Shown piece by piece: positions 28,493 through 36,405 of a stretch of DNA of 64,000 bases. Position 1 is the stretch's first letter. Each line of letters begins with the position of its first letter. Source of the stretch: Streptomyces sp. NBC_01476 (lineage in GTDB: Bacteria > Actinomycetota > Actinomycetes > Streptomycetales > Streptomycetaceae); contig NZ_CP109446.1 of the NCBI RefSeq assembly GCF_036227265.1, positions 2,741,501 to 2,805,500 on the forward strand. The letters run 5' to 3'. Under the pieces are notes generated by a model. The model worked only from the letters and a program-made list of their open reading frames with translations, had not been told where the DNA came from and made no database searches. The position numbers and the translations under genes are program-made.

Positions 28493-29225
28493 GATGCGGA
28501 TTCTCGTCGGCGAGGGCGGCGCTGACGCGCCGAGCAGCGGACAGGACGATAAGAGGGGGGCGGGCCGCCGCAGCAGCCGGTTTAGGCCAGTTCGCCACTT
28601 CCCGTCCCACTCTCTCCAGAGTACGGCCGTGAAGTCCGCCTGCCCAGACTTGGCAGCGTCCTCACAGGTCTCCGTACCCGGAGTTTCCAGGAGGATGCCG
28701 GAGCCGGGCCCCGAACGCAACGCCATCACGCCAACTCGCGGCACGGTTCGGCGCACCGGCGCACCGCGGGGGCGCACCGCCGCGCACCCGTTACCGCCTA
28801 GGTCAGGCCGGGGTCGGGGGGCCGGCCGGCCGGCCGCTCGGCTCCTTTTACGCATACGCCCGCACCGAACGGCGGTTTTCAGCCAACTTCTCGGCGTGGG
28901 GCGGGCGTTGGGGCCTCACCCGGCTAACACCTCCGCCACCTGCGGTTCTACGATGCCCGATGACCCGGAAGGCGGTCTGCGGGACGCGAGTGACACGAGG
29001 CGTACTTCCCAAGCGGGCTCGCGGAGTGAAACGCTTCGTGATCGAACGCTTTACGCCACGTTATCTTGTCGACTTAGCGTCAGATGGTGAACTTGTCACT
29101 AACGCCCCACCTGACACAGTAGATTTGATCTTGAGGCGACCGCCCGGGGGGCAGCGGGGGCCCGGCGGGGGTGCACATGCAGGACCGAGGGGACGACGCG
29201 TCGATTCGAGGGGGGCTTGAGCTCC
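28493..29225. promoter_or_regulatory. Long divergent regulatory region between uspA-like gene and adpA
   Basis: This 733-bp segment has no credible gene. Its right part, about 28,980-29,130, is distinctly more AT-rich than the surroundings and should contain the adpA promoter. Possible elements are TTGTCA at 29093 and TAGATT at 29120, but their 21-bp spacing is poor. Isolated AGTGA/TCACT half-sites like those of BldD occur (around 28988 and 29095) without forming a proper palindrome. A GA-rich run just upstream (about 29207-29215) may serve as the adpA ribosome binding site. Long, multiply regulated leaders are known for adpA in Streptomyces. Confidence 0.6.
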
Positions 29226-30524
29226 ATGAGCCAGGAGTCCAGTTCCGGTACGGCGACGGACACTCCGTCGCAAGCACCATCGGCACCTCGCGCCATTCGT
29301 AAACTTTCCGCGCGACGACGACCGGAAGTCGTCGCCGTGCTGCTCTTCAGCGGTGGCCCGATCTTCGAGAGCTCCATACCCCTGTCGGTGTTCGGCATCG
29401 ACCGGCAGGACGCCGGGGTGCCGCGCTACCGGCTGCTGGTGTGCGCCGGCGAGGAAGGCCCGCTGCGCACCACCGGCGGCCTCGAACTCACCGCGCCCTA
29501 CGGCCTGGAGGCGCTCTCCCGGGCCGGCACCGTGGTGGTGCCGACCTGGCGCTCGATATCCCAGGCGCCGCCGCCCGAAGCACTGGACGCGATCCGCCGC
29601 GCCCACGAGGAGGGCGCCCGGATCATCGGCCTGTGCACCGGCGCCTTCGTCCTGGCGGCGGCCGGCCTGCTCGACGGCCGCCCCGCCACCACGCACTGGA
29701 TGTACGCGCCCACGCTCGCCAAACGCTATCCCTCGGTCCATGTGGACCCGCGTGAGCTCTTCGTCGACGACGGGGACGTCCTCACCTCGGCGGGCACCGC
29801 CGCCGGAATCGACCTCTGCCTGCACGTGGTGCGCACCGACCACGGCACCGAGGCGGCGGCGGCGCTGGCCAGGCGGCTGGTGGTGCCGCCCCGGCGGTCG
29901 GACTGGCAGACAGGCCAGCGCCACCTGGACAGGTCTTTACCGGAGGAGATCGGCGCCGACCCGCTGGCCGAGGTCGTCGCCTGGGCGCTGGAGCACCTGC
30001 ACGAGCAGTTCGACGTAGAGGCGCTGGCCGCGCGCGCCTACATGAGCCGGCGCACCTTCGACCGGCGGTTCCGGTCGCTGACCGGCAGCGCCCCGCTGCA
30101 GTGGCTGATCACCCAGCGGGTGCTCCAGGCGCAGCGGCTGCTGGAGACCTCCGACTACTCCGTCGACGAGGTCGCCGGGCGCTGCGGCTTCCGCTCCCCG
30201 GTGGCGCTGCGCGGCCACTTCCGGCGGCAGCTGGGCTCCTCCCCCGCGTCGTACCGGGCCGCCTACCGGGCCCGCCGGCCGCAGGACGAGCCCGACCGTC
30301 CGGTGCCCGCGCCGGAGCTGCCGGCGCTGCGCCGCGGGCCGGTGTCGCAGATCCTGGCCGCGCCGGGCAAGGGCGATCCGGAGACGTATACGGCCCGCGT
30401 TCCGGAGCAGCCGGCCCGGCCCGAGATCGCGGAGACCTCCGGCAGCGGGGGGCGGAGCAGGTTGCGGGCCGGACGCGGGCTGGGCGCCGCACTGCCGGGA
30501 CCCCGTGATCGCCCCGTAGGGTGA
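29226..30524 (+). CDS. adpA: AdpA, global developmental AraC-family regulator (bldA-dependent)
   Basis: A 432-residue master regulator of morphological differentiation and secondary metabolism. A DJ-1/PfpI-like dimerisation domain spans about residues 20-215 (VVAVLLFSGGPIFESSIPLSVFGIDRQ, GLCTGAFVLAAAGLLDGRPATTHW). The AraC HTH domain spans about 245-345 (AARAYMSRRTFDRRFRSLTG, DEVAGRCGFRSPVALRGHFRR). The linker holds a single TTA leucine codon at 29937-29939 (residue 238). This is the conserved position through which the bldA tRNA controls AdpA in Streptomyces. Its stop overlaps the region of the ornA start, an arrangement typical of the genus. Confidence 0.97.
   Translation: MSQESSSGTATDTPSQAPSAPRAIRKLSARRRPEVVAVLLFSGGPIFESSIPLSVFGIDRQDAGVPRYRLLVCAGEEGPLRTTGGLELTAPYGLEALSRAGTVVVPTWRSISQAPPPEALDAIRRAHEEGARIIGLCTGAFVLAAAGLLDGRPATTHWMYAPTLAKRYPSVHVDPRELFVDDGDVLTSAGTAAGIDLCLHVVRTDHGTEAAAALARRLVVPPRRSDWQTGQRHLDRSLPEEIGADPLAEVVAWALEHLHEQFDVEALAARAYMSRRTFDRRFRSLTGSAPLQWLITQRVLQAQRLLETSDYSVDEVAGRCGFRSPVALRGHFRRQLGSSPASYRAAYRARRPQDEPDRPVPAPELPALRRGPVSQILAAPGKGDPETYTARVPEQPARPEIAETSGSGGRSRLRAGRGLGAALPGPRDRPVG
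29937..29939 (+). promoter_or_regulatory. TTA codon in adpA (bldA-dependent translational control)
   Basis: The codon for Leu238 in RSLPEEI is TTA. TTA codons are read only by the bldA tRNA in Streptomyces, and the adpA TTA is the classic switch linking bldA to development. Confidence 0.95.
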
Positions 30525-30529
30525 CCCGT

Positions 30530-31156
30530 ATGAACGACCGGATGGTGTGGATCGACTGTGAGATGACCGGCCTGTCACTGGCGCATGACGCGCTGGTCGA
30601 GGTGGCGGCGCTGGTCACCGACTCGGAACTCAATGTGCTCGGTGAGGGGGTGGACGTGGTGATCCGCCCTCCCGCCGAGGCGCTGGAGTCGATGCCGGAC
30701 ATCGTCCGGCAGATGCACACCGCCTCCGGGCTGCTGACCGAGCTGGACGCCGGGGTGACGCTCGCCGAGGCGGAGAAGGTGGTCATGGAGTACGTGCGCA
30801 AGCATGTGCGCGAGCCGCGGAAGGCCCCGCTGTGCGGGAACTCGGTCTCCACCGACCGCGGCTTCCTCGCCCGTGACATGCCGGACCTGGAGCAGCACCT
30901 GCACTACCGGATCGTGGACGTCTCCTCGATCAAGGAGCTCTCCCGGCGCTGGTACCCCAGGGCGTACTTCAACAGCCCCGAGAAGAACGGCAACCACCGG
31001 GCGCTGGCGGACATCCGGGAGTCCATCGCGGAGCTGCGCTACTACCGTGAGGCGGTCTTCGTGCCGGCCCCCGGCCCGGACACCGACACCGCCCGCGCCA
31101 TCGCCGCGAAGTACGTCCTGCCCGCCGGGAAGCAGGGCGACAAGCACGCCCACTGA
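30530..31156 (+). CDS. ornA: Oligoribonuclease
   Basis: A 208-residue 3'-5' exoribonuclease of the DEDDh family that degrades short oligoribonucleotides. The metal-binding residues are seen in MVWIDCEMTGLS (Asp, Glu) and in the C-terminal HRALADIRESI (His, Asp). The GNSVSTDRGFLARDMPDLE block is typical. The ATG at 30530 is used because Orn proteins begin just before the WIDCEMTG strand. It starts 5 bp after the adpA stop, so read-through from adpA is likely. In streptomycetes loss of OrnA slows growth and aerial development. Confidence 0.96.
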   Translation: MNDRMVWIDCEMTGLSLAHDALVEVAALVTDSELNVLGEGVDVVIRPPAEALESMPDIVRQMHTASGLLTELDAGVTLAEAEKVVMEYVRKHVREPRKAPLCGNSVSTDRGFLARDMPDLEQHLHYRIVDVSSIKELSRRWYPRAYFNSPEKNGNHRALADIRESIAELRYYREAVFVPAPGPDTDTARAIAAKYVLPAGKQGDKHAH

Positions 31157-31258
31157 CCCGCAGGACCCGGCCGCCCGGTAATCGGGCGCGACCACCCCTC
31201 CCGACCCTGTACACTTTTTCAGGCGGCGCCACCCCAGCAGGGAAAAGCGCCGCTCACG

Positions 31259-31331
31259 GTGGGTGTAGCTCAGCTGGTAGAGCACCTGGTTGTGGTCCAG
31301 GATGCCGCGGGTTCGAGTCCCGTCACTCACC
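31259..31331 (+). tRNA. tRNA-His (anticodon GTG)
   Basis: A complete cloverleaf. The acceptor GTGGGTG (31259-31265) pairs with CACTCAC (31324-31330). The D-arm is GCTC/GAGC, and the anticodon stem CCTGG/CCAGG encloses the loop TTGTGGT with GTG at 31292-31294. The T-arm is GCGGG-TTCGAGT-CCCGT. A G at 31258 is the encoded G(-1) that marks histidine tRNAs, opposite C73 at 31331. CCA is not encoded. Confidence 0.97.
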
Positions 31332-31337
31332 CTCTCG

Positions 31338-31381
31338 GAAGAAGGCCGCCGACCTGCGAAAGCAGGGAGGCGGCCTTCTTC
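31338..31381 (+). terminator. Terminator after tRNA-His
   Basis: A 13-bp perfect outer stem GAAGAAGGCCGCC / GGCGGCCTTCTTC encloses an inner hairpin with a GAAA tetraloop (CCTGC-GAAA-GCAGG). It starts 7 bp after the tRNA. Confidence 0.85.
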
Positions 31382-31886
31382 ATGCGCGGGGATCGTCGCA
31401 CACCCCGGAGCAGCGGGGCGGCAGGCGGCAGCCGGTGGACCGCGGCCGGTGGACGCCCCCGCGAACCATGCCGTTCCCGGCGAAAACGACACCGGCGGTG
31501 AAGTCGCCGTGGCGCCCCGGGCCGGCACACGGCGTGACCGCGTGGCCGGCGGTGATTGTCTTGTTCCGGTCCGGTGATTTGACAGTGCCGTTCCTGACCG
31601 GTGATGACCGCCTCTGGTCCCCGCAGTTCCGAGCCGGGGCGGCCGGCGCGGGCGCGGTCCTTGCGTCCACAACTTCAACATCCGCGCCCCCGTACCCGGC
31701 GGGTGCGCGGCGGGCCGGCACTTGTCCTGTCCGGGCTGGGTCTCTAGGGTGTCCCCGTCTTCCCGTCCGTCACACGTCCACACCGGTTTTTCCTGGCATG
31801 CCGTCACCGACCGGCGCTGAACAGGCAGTTGTCCGTTCGAGTCTCGAAATCGGCGAGGCGCCAACTGGCCAGTGTGGAACAACTTA

Positions 31887-31915
31887 TTGACGGGGATGTA
31901 CGGCGCTTGTAAACA
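31887..31915 (+). promoter_or_regulatory. Promoter of the GH64 glucanase gene
   Basis: A -35 element TTGACG (31887-31892) and -10 element TAAACA (31910-31915) are separated by 17 bp, with a TG dinucleotide before the -10. This is a good housekeeping-type promoter, located in an AT-rich patch and followed directly by a LacI-type palindrome. Confidence 0.65.
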
Positions 31916-31926
31916 TCAGCCTGCTA

Positions 31927-31938
31927 GAGAGCGCTCTC
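31927..31938. promoter_or_regulatory. LacI-type operator GAGAGCGCTCTC upstream of GH64 gene
   Basis: A 12-bp perfect palindrome located 11 bp after the -10 element, so a bound repressor would cover the transcription start. It shares the AGAGCGCTC/GAGCGCTC core with the two cebR-region operators (TGAGAGCGCTCCCA and TGGGAGCGCTCCCA) in this window. The repressor may be CebR or a relative recognising a similar core. Confidence 0.7.
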
Positions 31939-31990
31939 AGGTGAACGCTCCAGCCTCCATCACGGACCCCCACCCGGTTGAGGAGAACAC

Positions 31991-33796
31991 ATGTCAGGCA
32001 GCACGGCCTCTCTGGTGCGCCGACGGCACGGGACCGACAGATCCCGGCCGTTTCTGATCCTCGCAGTGCTGATCGCCCTGGTGGCGGGCATCGCGCTCGT
32101 CGTGACCTCGCAGTCCCCGGCCCGCGCGGCCGGCACGCTGCTGTCGCAGGGCAAGCCCGCCACCGCCTCGTCCACCGAGAACGCGGGCACGCCCGCCTCC
32201 GCGGCGGTCGACGGCAACACCGGCACCCGCTGGTCCAGCGCCGCCGCGGACCCCCAGTGGCTCCAGGTCGACCTCGGATCGACCCAGACGATCTCCCAGG
32301 TGACGCTGAACTGGGAGACGGCGTACGGCAAGGCGTTCAAGATCCAGACGTCCGCCAACGGCACCGCCTGGACCGACATCTACTCCACCACCACCGGCAC
32401 CGGCGGCACCCAGAACCTGACCGTAAACGGTTCCGGTCGCTATGTCCGGGTCTACGGGACCACCCGCGGCACGCAGTACGGCTACTCGCTGTGGGAGTTC
32501 CAGGTGTACGGCGGCAGCGGCCCCACCCAGCCGGCCGCCTGCCCGACCGACAACGCGGCGCTGAACCGCACCGCCGCCGCCTCGTCCACCGAGAACGCGG
32601 CCTCGCCCGCCTCCGCGGCGGTCGACGGCAACACCGGCACCCGCTGGTCGAGCGCCTTCAGTGACCCGCAGTGGCTGCAGGTGGACCTCGGTTCCTCGCA
32701 GCAGGTCTGCGGCGTCGGACTGAACTGGGAGGCGGCGTACGCCACCGCCTTCAAGATCCAGACCTCGGACAACGGGACCAGCTGGACCGACATCTACTCC
32801 ACCACCACCGCGACCGGCGGCACCCAGAACCTGACCGTCACCGGCACCGGCCGGTACGTGCGGTTCTACGGCACCGCCCGCGCCACCGCGTACGGCTACT
32901 CCCTGTGGGAGTTCCAGGTGCACGTGGTCGGCGGCGGCTCAGGCGGGACGACCGGCGGCACCACCACCCCGCCCCCGGACGACTTCTGGGGCAGCACCGG
33001 TGACATCCCGGCGGCGCACAACGTGATGGAGCTGAAGATCCTCAACCGGACCAACGGCCAGTACCCGGACAGCCAGGTGTACTGGAGCTTCAACGGTGAG
33101 GTGCACTCCATCGCGGAGCAGCCGTACTTCGACATGCCGGCGAACTCGTCGGGCCGGATGTACTTCTACCTGGGCTCGCCGAACAGCCAGTACTACGACT
33201 TCATCGAGTTCACCATCGGCCCGAACGTCTTCAACGGGAACACCACCCGGGTCGACGCCTGGGGTCTGCCGCTGGCGATCCGGCTGCACACCCACGACGG
33301 CCAGGACGTACAGCTCGGTGACAGCCAGGACCTGTTCAACCAGAGCCGGGAAGCCACCTTCGCGCAGTTCCAGGCGGCCGTGCCGCAGCAGTTCAAGGTG
33401 CTGGCCCAGACGCAGGCCCCGTACCGGATCATCGCCCCGGGCAGCGACCCGAGCTTCCGGGAGGGCGGCGCCAACGCCAACTACTTCACGGCGTACGCCA
33501 ATTCGGTCGGCGTCAACGAGCCCACCTCGAACATCTTCGGCTGCGCCGGTTCGCTCGGCGCCGACCCGAACATGTGCGCGGCGCTCAACCGGCATACCGC
33601 CAACCTCCCGGCGGCCCAGCAGCAGGACCCGACGAAGTTCTACTCGGGCGACCCCGCCAACTGGTACGCGAAGTTCTGGCACGACCACGCGATCAACCAC
33701 CTCGCCTACGGGTTCCCCTACGACGACGTGGCCGGCCAGGCCGCGTACGCCTCGGTGCAGAACCCGCAGTGGATGGAGATCGCCGTCGGCTGGTAA
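31991..33796 (+). CDS. Secreted beta-1,3-glucanase (GH64) with two N-terminal discoidin-type domains
   Basis: A 601-residue secreted enzyme. An N-terminal membrane/signal segment (residues about 21-47, LILAVLIALVAGIALVV then SPARAAG) is followed by two F5/8-type C (discoidin/CBM32-like) modules at about 48-177 and 185-312. A TGGTTTPPPD linker leads to a C-terminal thaumatin-like GH64 domain (about 330-601) containing VDAWGLPLAIRLHTHDG and the AYGFPYDDVAGQAAYASV end. GH64 enzymes cut beta-1,3-glucan (laminarin, fungal wall) into pentamers. The two binding modules are nearly identical, including long exact DNA matches 414 bp apart. It sits behind a ceb-like operator, suggesting induction by glucan or cellulose breakdown products. 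Confidence 0.87.
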   Translation: MSGSTASLVRRRHGTDRSRPFLILAVLIALVAGIALVVTSQSPARAAGTLLSQGKPATASSTENAGTPASAAVDGNTGTRWSSAAADPQWLQVDLGSTQTISQVTLNWETAYGKAFKIQTSANGTAWTDIYSTTTGTGGTQNLTVNGSGRYVRVYGTTRGTQYGYSLWEFQVYGGSGPTQPAACPTDNAALNRTAAASSTENAASPASAAVDGNTGTRWSSAFSDPQWLQVDLGSSQQVCGVGLNWEAAYATAFKIQTSDNGTSWTDIYSTTTATGGTQNLTVTGTGRYVRFYGTARATAYGYSLWEFQVHVVGGGSGGTTGGTTTPPPDDFWGSTGDIPAAHNVMELKILNRTNGQYPDSQVYWSFNGEVHSIAEQPYFDMPANSSGRMYFYLGSPNSQYYDFIEFTIGPNVFNGNTTRVDAWGLPLAIRLHTHDGQDVQLGDSQDLFNQSREATFAQFQAAVPQQFKVLAQTQAPYRIIAPGSDPSFREGGANANYFTAYANSVGVNEPTSNIFGCAGSLGADPNMCAALNRHTANLPAAQQQDPTKFYSGDPANWYAKFWHDHAINHLAYGFPYDDVAGQAAYASVQNPQWMEIAVGW

Positions 33797-33833
33797 CCCC
33801 TGATCCGTCTCCCCCCGATCCCCCCACAAAGAA

Positions 33834-33888
33834 CCGCCGGGGGCGGGCCGCAGGCACACTCCACGTGCCGGCGTCCCGCCCCCGGCGG
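33834..33888. terminator. Bidirectional terminator after GH64 gene
   Basis: A 14-bp perfect stem CCGCCGGGGGCGGG / CCCGCCCCCGGCGG encloses a 27-nt loop that contains further symmetry. It lies 37 bp after the glucanase stop, between convergent genes. Confidence 0.75.
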
Positions 33889-33893
33889 CATGT

Positions 33894-33943
33894 CCGGGCT
33901 CGGGTGGGCGTCGGGGTTCCGGGCTCGGGTTCCCGTCGGGGTT
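33894..33943. repeat. Two 25-bp direct repeats downstream of the acyltransferase-like gene
   Basis: Adjacent copies at 33894-33918 and 33919-33943 begin CCGGGCTCGGGT and end GTCGGGGTT. They differ only in three to four central bases. They fill the space between the terminator and the convergent gene's stop codon. Confidence 0.7.
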
Positions 33944-33959
33944 CCTCTCGGCTTTCCGG

Positions 33960-34961
33960 TCAGAGTTCCAGCCAGCCGGACCCGGTGTGCCAGTGGCGGC
34001 CGGCGCGCAGGTGGGCGGTGATGGCGCGCTCCAGGGTGGTGCGGGCCGGGAGTCCGGCGAGCGGGAGTGCGGGGTCGCCGAAGACGAAGGTGAGGGGGGC
34101 GTCGTCGTCGGGGGCGGGGTCGGGGGCGCCGAGGTGGAACAGCCGCTGGAAGGCGAGGATGTTGGAGGTGGGTGCCAGGTACTCGGCGAGCTGGGGGTCG
34201 AGCAGCCAGGAGTAGCAGGCGGCCACCGTGTACGGCTCGTCGGGGAAGTGGCGGGGGAAGAAGGCCCGGGCGGCGGCGAGGGAGGCCGCGCAGCCCTCGG
34301 CGGTGAGCGGGCCGCGGAAGTCGGGGATGTGGATCAGCAGTACGGGGTCGCCGGGGCGGGCCGCGAGGGTACGGGCCATCGTGCCGCCGAGCCGGGCGCG
34401 TTCGAACTGGAGGCGGCCCAGCTGGTGCAGGGTGCCGCGGAAGGCACGCAGCAGCCAGCGGGGGTGCAGCACGCCGGGGACGCCGTACCGGCGCCGGTGC
34501 AGGGCGACATGGCGGCCGACGTCGGCGAGGGTGCGGCGGGCGGTCGCCGCGGGGATGCCGTGCGCCCGGTGGTAGTCCTGGGTGTACGGCAGCGTGCCGA
34601 TCAGCGTGAAGAGGGTGAACCAGTGTGCGCCGGCGCCGAGTTGGGCCGGCAGCACGGGGAGGTCGGGGCCCAGCGCGGGCCCGCCGCCGGGGCCACCGTG
34701 CGGGCGGCCCATGTCCCGTACCGCCAGCGCCACACAGCGGGCCAGCAGCTCCGGCAGGACCCCGTCCGCGTCCAGTTCGCCGCGCGCGGCGAGCACGGGG
34801 TTGATGTCGTCCGGGGCCAGGCCCAGATCGAGCAGCACATCCGCGAGTTCGGCCCCCCGCGGCAGCCGCACCTCCACGGCGGCGGCGTCAGCGGTCTCCA
34901 GACCGCGCACCCAGGCGCCGAGTTCGGGGTCCGCGAGCAGCACTTCCCGGGTCTGCGCCAT
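33960..34961 (-). CDS. Acyltransferase-like protein (two-domain, GNAT-like C-terminus)
   Basis: A 333-residue cytoplasmic protein resembling a streptomycete family with an N-terminal helical domain (about residues 1-140, including LPVLPAQLGAGAHWFTLFTLIGTL) and a C-terminal GNAT-like domain (about 150-330). In the latter, PVLLIHIPDFRGPLTAEGCAASL and CYSWLLDPQLAEYLAPTSNILAFQ are the conserved blocks. Substrates are unknown. It is followed on its own strand by direct repeats and is separated from merR by a hairpin, so it is probably transcribed alone. Confidence 0.65.
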   Translation of the reverse strand: MAQTREVLLADPELGAWVRGLETADAAAVEVRLPRGAELADVLLDLGLAPDDINPVLAARGELDADGVLPELLARCVALAVRDMGRPHGGPGGGPALGPDLPVLPAQLGAGAHWFTLFTLIGTLPYTQDYHRAHGIPAATARRTLADVGRHVALHRRRYGVPGVLHPRWLLRAFRGTLHQLGRLQFERARLGGTMARTLAARPGDPVLLIHIPDFRGPLTAEGCAASLAAARAFFPRHFPDEPYTVAACYSWLLDPQLAEYLAPTSNILAFQRLFHLGAPDPAPDDDAPLTFVFGDPALPLAGLPARTTLERAITAHLRAGRHWHTGSGWLEL

Positions 34962-34976
34962 GCCCGCACCTTAACC

Positions 34977-35010
34977 CGGGCGCCGGACCGCAGTGGGCGT
35001 CCGGCGCCCG
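34977..35010. terminator. Hairpin downstream of merR
   Basis: A 12-bp perfect stem CGGGCGCCGGAC / GTCCGGCGCCCG with a 10-nt loop, 46 bp after the stop of the minus-strand MerR gene and just before the acyltransferase-like gene start. Confidence 0.7.
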
Positions 35011-35056
35011 AGGTCTCCCCGGCCGGGTCGGCGGGGGCGGGTCTGCCGGGATGGTG

Positions 35057-35422
35057 CTACATCGGGTCGCAGGGCTTCGCCACGCTCGCGGTGGCGCTGG
35101 TGATGACCTCGTCGAGCCGGTCCCGGGTGGCGATCAGGTCGCGGATCTGGCCCTCGATGCGTTCCCGCTCGGCGGCCAGCCGCACGAGCAGTTCCGGTGA
35201 CGCCTCGCCGGTCACGACGCACGGCATGAGCTGGAGGATCGACTTGCTGGCCAGCCCCGCGGAGTAGAGCTGCTGGATCAGCCCGACCCGGACGACCGCG
35301 GCCTCCGGGTACGTGCGCTGCCCGCTGGGGCTGCGCTCGGACGTCAGCAGCCGCTGCTCCTCGTAGTAGCGCAGGGCGCGGGTGCTCACGCCGGTCTTGG
35401 TGGCGAGTTCGCCGATGCGCAT
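35057..35422 (-). CDS. MerR-family transcriptional regulator
   Basis: A 121-residue MerR protein. The winged HTH (MRIGELATKTGVSTRALRYYEEQRLL, then RTYPEAAVVRV) occupies residues 1-70, with a dimerisation helix (RLAAERERIEGQIRDLIATRDRLDE) after it. A CDPM tail follows. GGAGG lies 6 bp before the ATG at 35422; the longer frame upstream is rejected. It is divergent from an SDR gene whose promoter spacer contains a dyad, the usual MerR target geometry. The C-terminal cysteine and Cys in MPCVV give only weak hints at a ligand. Confidence 0.9.
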   Translation of the reverse strand: MRIGELATKTGVSTRALRYYEEQRLLTSERSPSGQRTYPEAAVVRVGLIQQLYSAGLASKSILQLMPCVVTGEASPELLVRLAAERERIEGQIRDLIATRDRLDEVITSATASVAKPCDPM

Positions 35423-35496
35423 CGGGTCCTCCTCGTGGGGCACGGAACGCGGGGCACAGATCCTCGCCGCGGAGCGTAGGGCACGGAACACCGCAC

Positions 35497-35528
35497 TTGC
35501 CTTTGACGTCAACGTCAGGTTTTAGCGT
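35497..35528 (+). promoter_or_regulatory. MerR-type promoter of the SDR gene
   Basis: TTGCCT (35497-35502) and TAGCGT (35523-35528) are separated by an over-long 20-bp spacer. The spacer contains the dyad TGACG-TCAA-CGTCA. A long spacer with a central dyad is how MerR regulators work, by untwisting DNA. The divergent merR gene next to it makes it the likely regulator. Confidence 0.6.
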
Positions 35529-35580
35529 AGTCCCTGTACGGCGGACGAGCACTTCCTCCCCTTTTGCCCAGGAGCTCACC

Positions 35581-36276
35581 ATGAGAATTTCCGGTTCCAC
35601 CGCTCTGGTCACCGGCGCCAACCGCGGCCTCGGACGTCACTTCGCGCAGCAGCTGCGGGAGAGGGGCGCGGCGAAGGTGTACGCGACGGCCCGCCGCCCG
35701 GAGCTCGTCGATCTGCCGGGCGTGGAGGTGCTGCGCCTCGACATCACCGACCCGGCTTCGGTGGCCGCGGCTGCCGAAGCCGCGCCGGACGTGACCTTGC
35801 TGGTGAACAACGCCGGCATCTCCACCGACACGAATCTGCTCACCGGTGACCTGGAGAGCATCCGCCGCGAAATGGAGACGCATTTCTACGGCACCCTGCA
35901 CATGGTCCGCGCCTTCGCGCCCGTGCTGGCCGGCGGCGGGGCGATCCTCAACGTCCTCTCGGCGCTCTCCTGGTTCTCCTTCGACGGGACCAACGCCTAC
36001 GGGGCGGCCAAGGCGGCCGAGTGGAGTCTGACCAACGGCGTCCGTCTCGAACTCGCGGGCCAGAAAACCCTGGTGACGGGGCTGCACCTGGGGGCCGCGG
36101 ACACCGACATGGCGGCGGGCTACGAGGGCGCGAAGGAGGACCCCGCGGATGTCGTGCGAGCGGCGCTCGACGGCGTCGAGAAGGGGCAGCTGGAAGTGGT
36201 CGCCGACGAATGGAGCGCCCATGTGAAGGCGTCCCTGTCCGCCGACCCGGCGCTCTTCTACACGCAGTTGGCGTAA
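35581..36276 (+). CDS. Short-chain dehydrogenase/reductase
   Basis: A 231-residue classical SDR. It has the cofactor loop VTGANRGLGRHFA, NNAG, a catalytic Ser in the NVLSALSWFS segment and the YGAAK catalytic Tyr-Lys pair. Size and motifs are normal for the family, which reduces or oxidises carbonyls or alcohols with NAD(P)H. AGGAG precedes the ATG at 35581. It is divergent from merR and likely its main target; such pairs often answer to electrophiles or oxidants. The substrate is unknown. Confidence 0.88.
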   Translation: MRISGSTALVTGANRGLGRHFAQQLRERGAAKVYATARRPELVDLPGVEVLRLDITDPASVAAAAEAAPDVTLLVNNAGISTDTNLLTGDLESIRREMETHFYGTLHMVRAFAPVLAGGGAILNVLSALSWFSFDGTNAYGAAKAAEWSLTNGVRLELAGQKTLVTGLHLGAADTDMAAGYEGAKEDPADVVRAALDGVEKGQLEVVADEWSAHVKASLSADPALFYTQLA

Positions 36277-36299
36277 GGCCGGCGCGAACCGGCACCCGG

Positions 36300-36405
36300 C
36301 GGCCGGGAGAACCGGCCGCCGGGTGAAGCCGGGCCGCCGGACAGCCGGGCCGGGCCGCCGGGAGAAGCGGGGCCGCCGGGTGAAGCCCGACCGCCGGGTG
36401 AAGCT
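36300..36405. repeat. Degenerate 17-bp tandem repeat between SDR and cebR stop codons
   Basis: Five to six imperfect units of the form GGCCGCCGGGTGAAGCC fill the gap between the two convergent stop codons and end on the cebR stop (36404-36406). Confidence 0.7.

Larger units (their letters stand above)
31382..31990. other. Intergenic region upstream of the GH64 gene
   Basis: 609 bp without a credible gene; the reading frames present lack codon bias and family resemblance. The proximal 400 bp show nothing recognisable. The last 110 bp carry the promoter and operator described separately. Confidence 0.6.

Noticed and set aside
28980..29100. BldD operator ahead of adpA
   Set aside because: AGTGA and TCACT half-sites occur but about 100 bp apart, not as a spaced palindrome.
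31435..31890. Possible 151-residue gene upstream of the GH64 gene
   Set aside because: No codon bias or recognisable domain, no ribosome binding site, and it would run into the glucanase promoter.
36300..36405. CRISPR array
   Set aside because: The repeated units are degenerate, adjacent, and without unique spacers; no cas genes are near.
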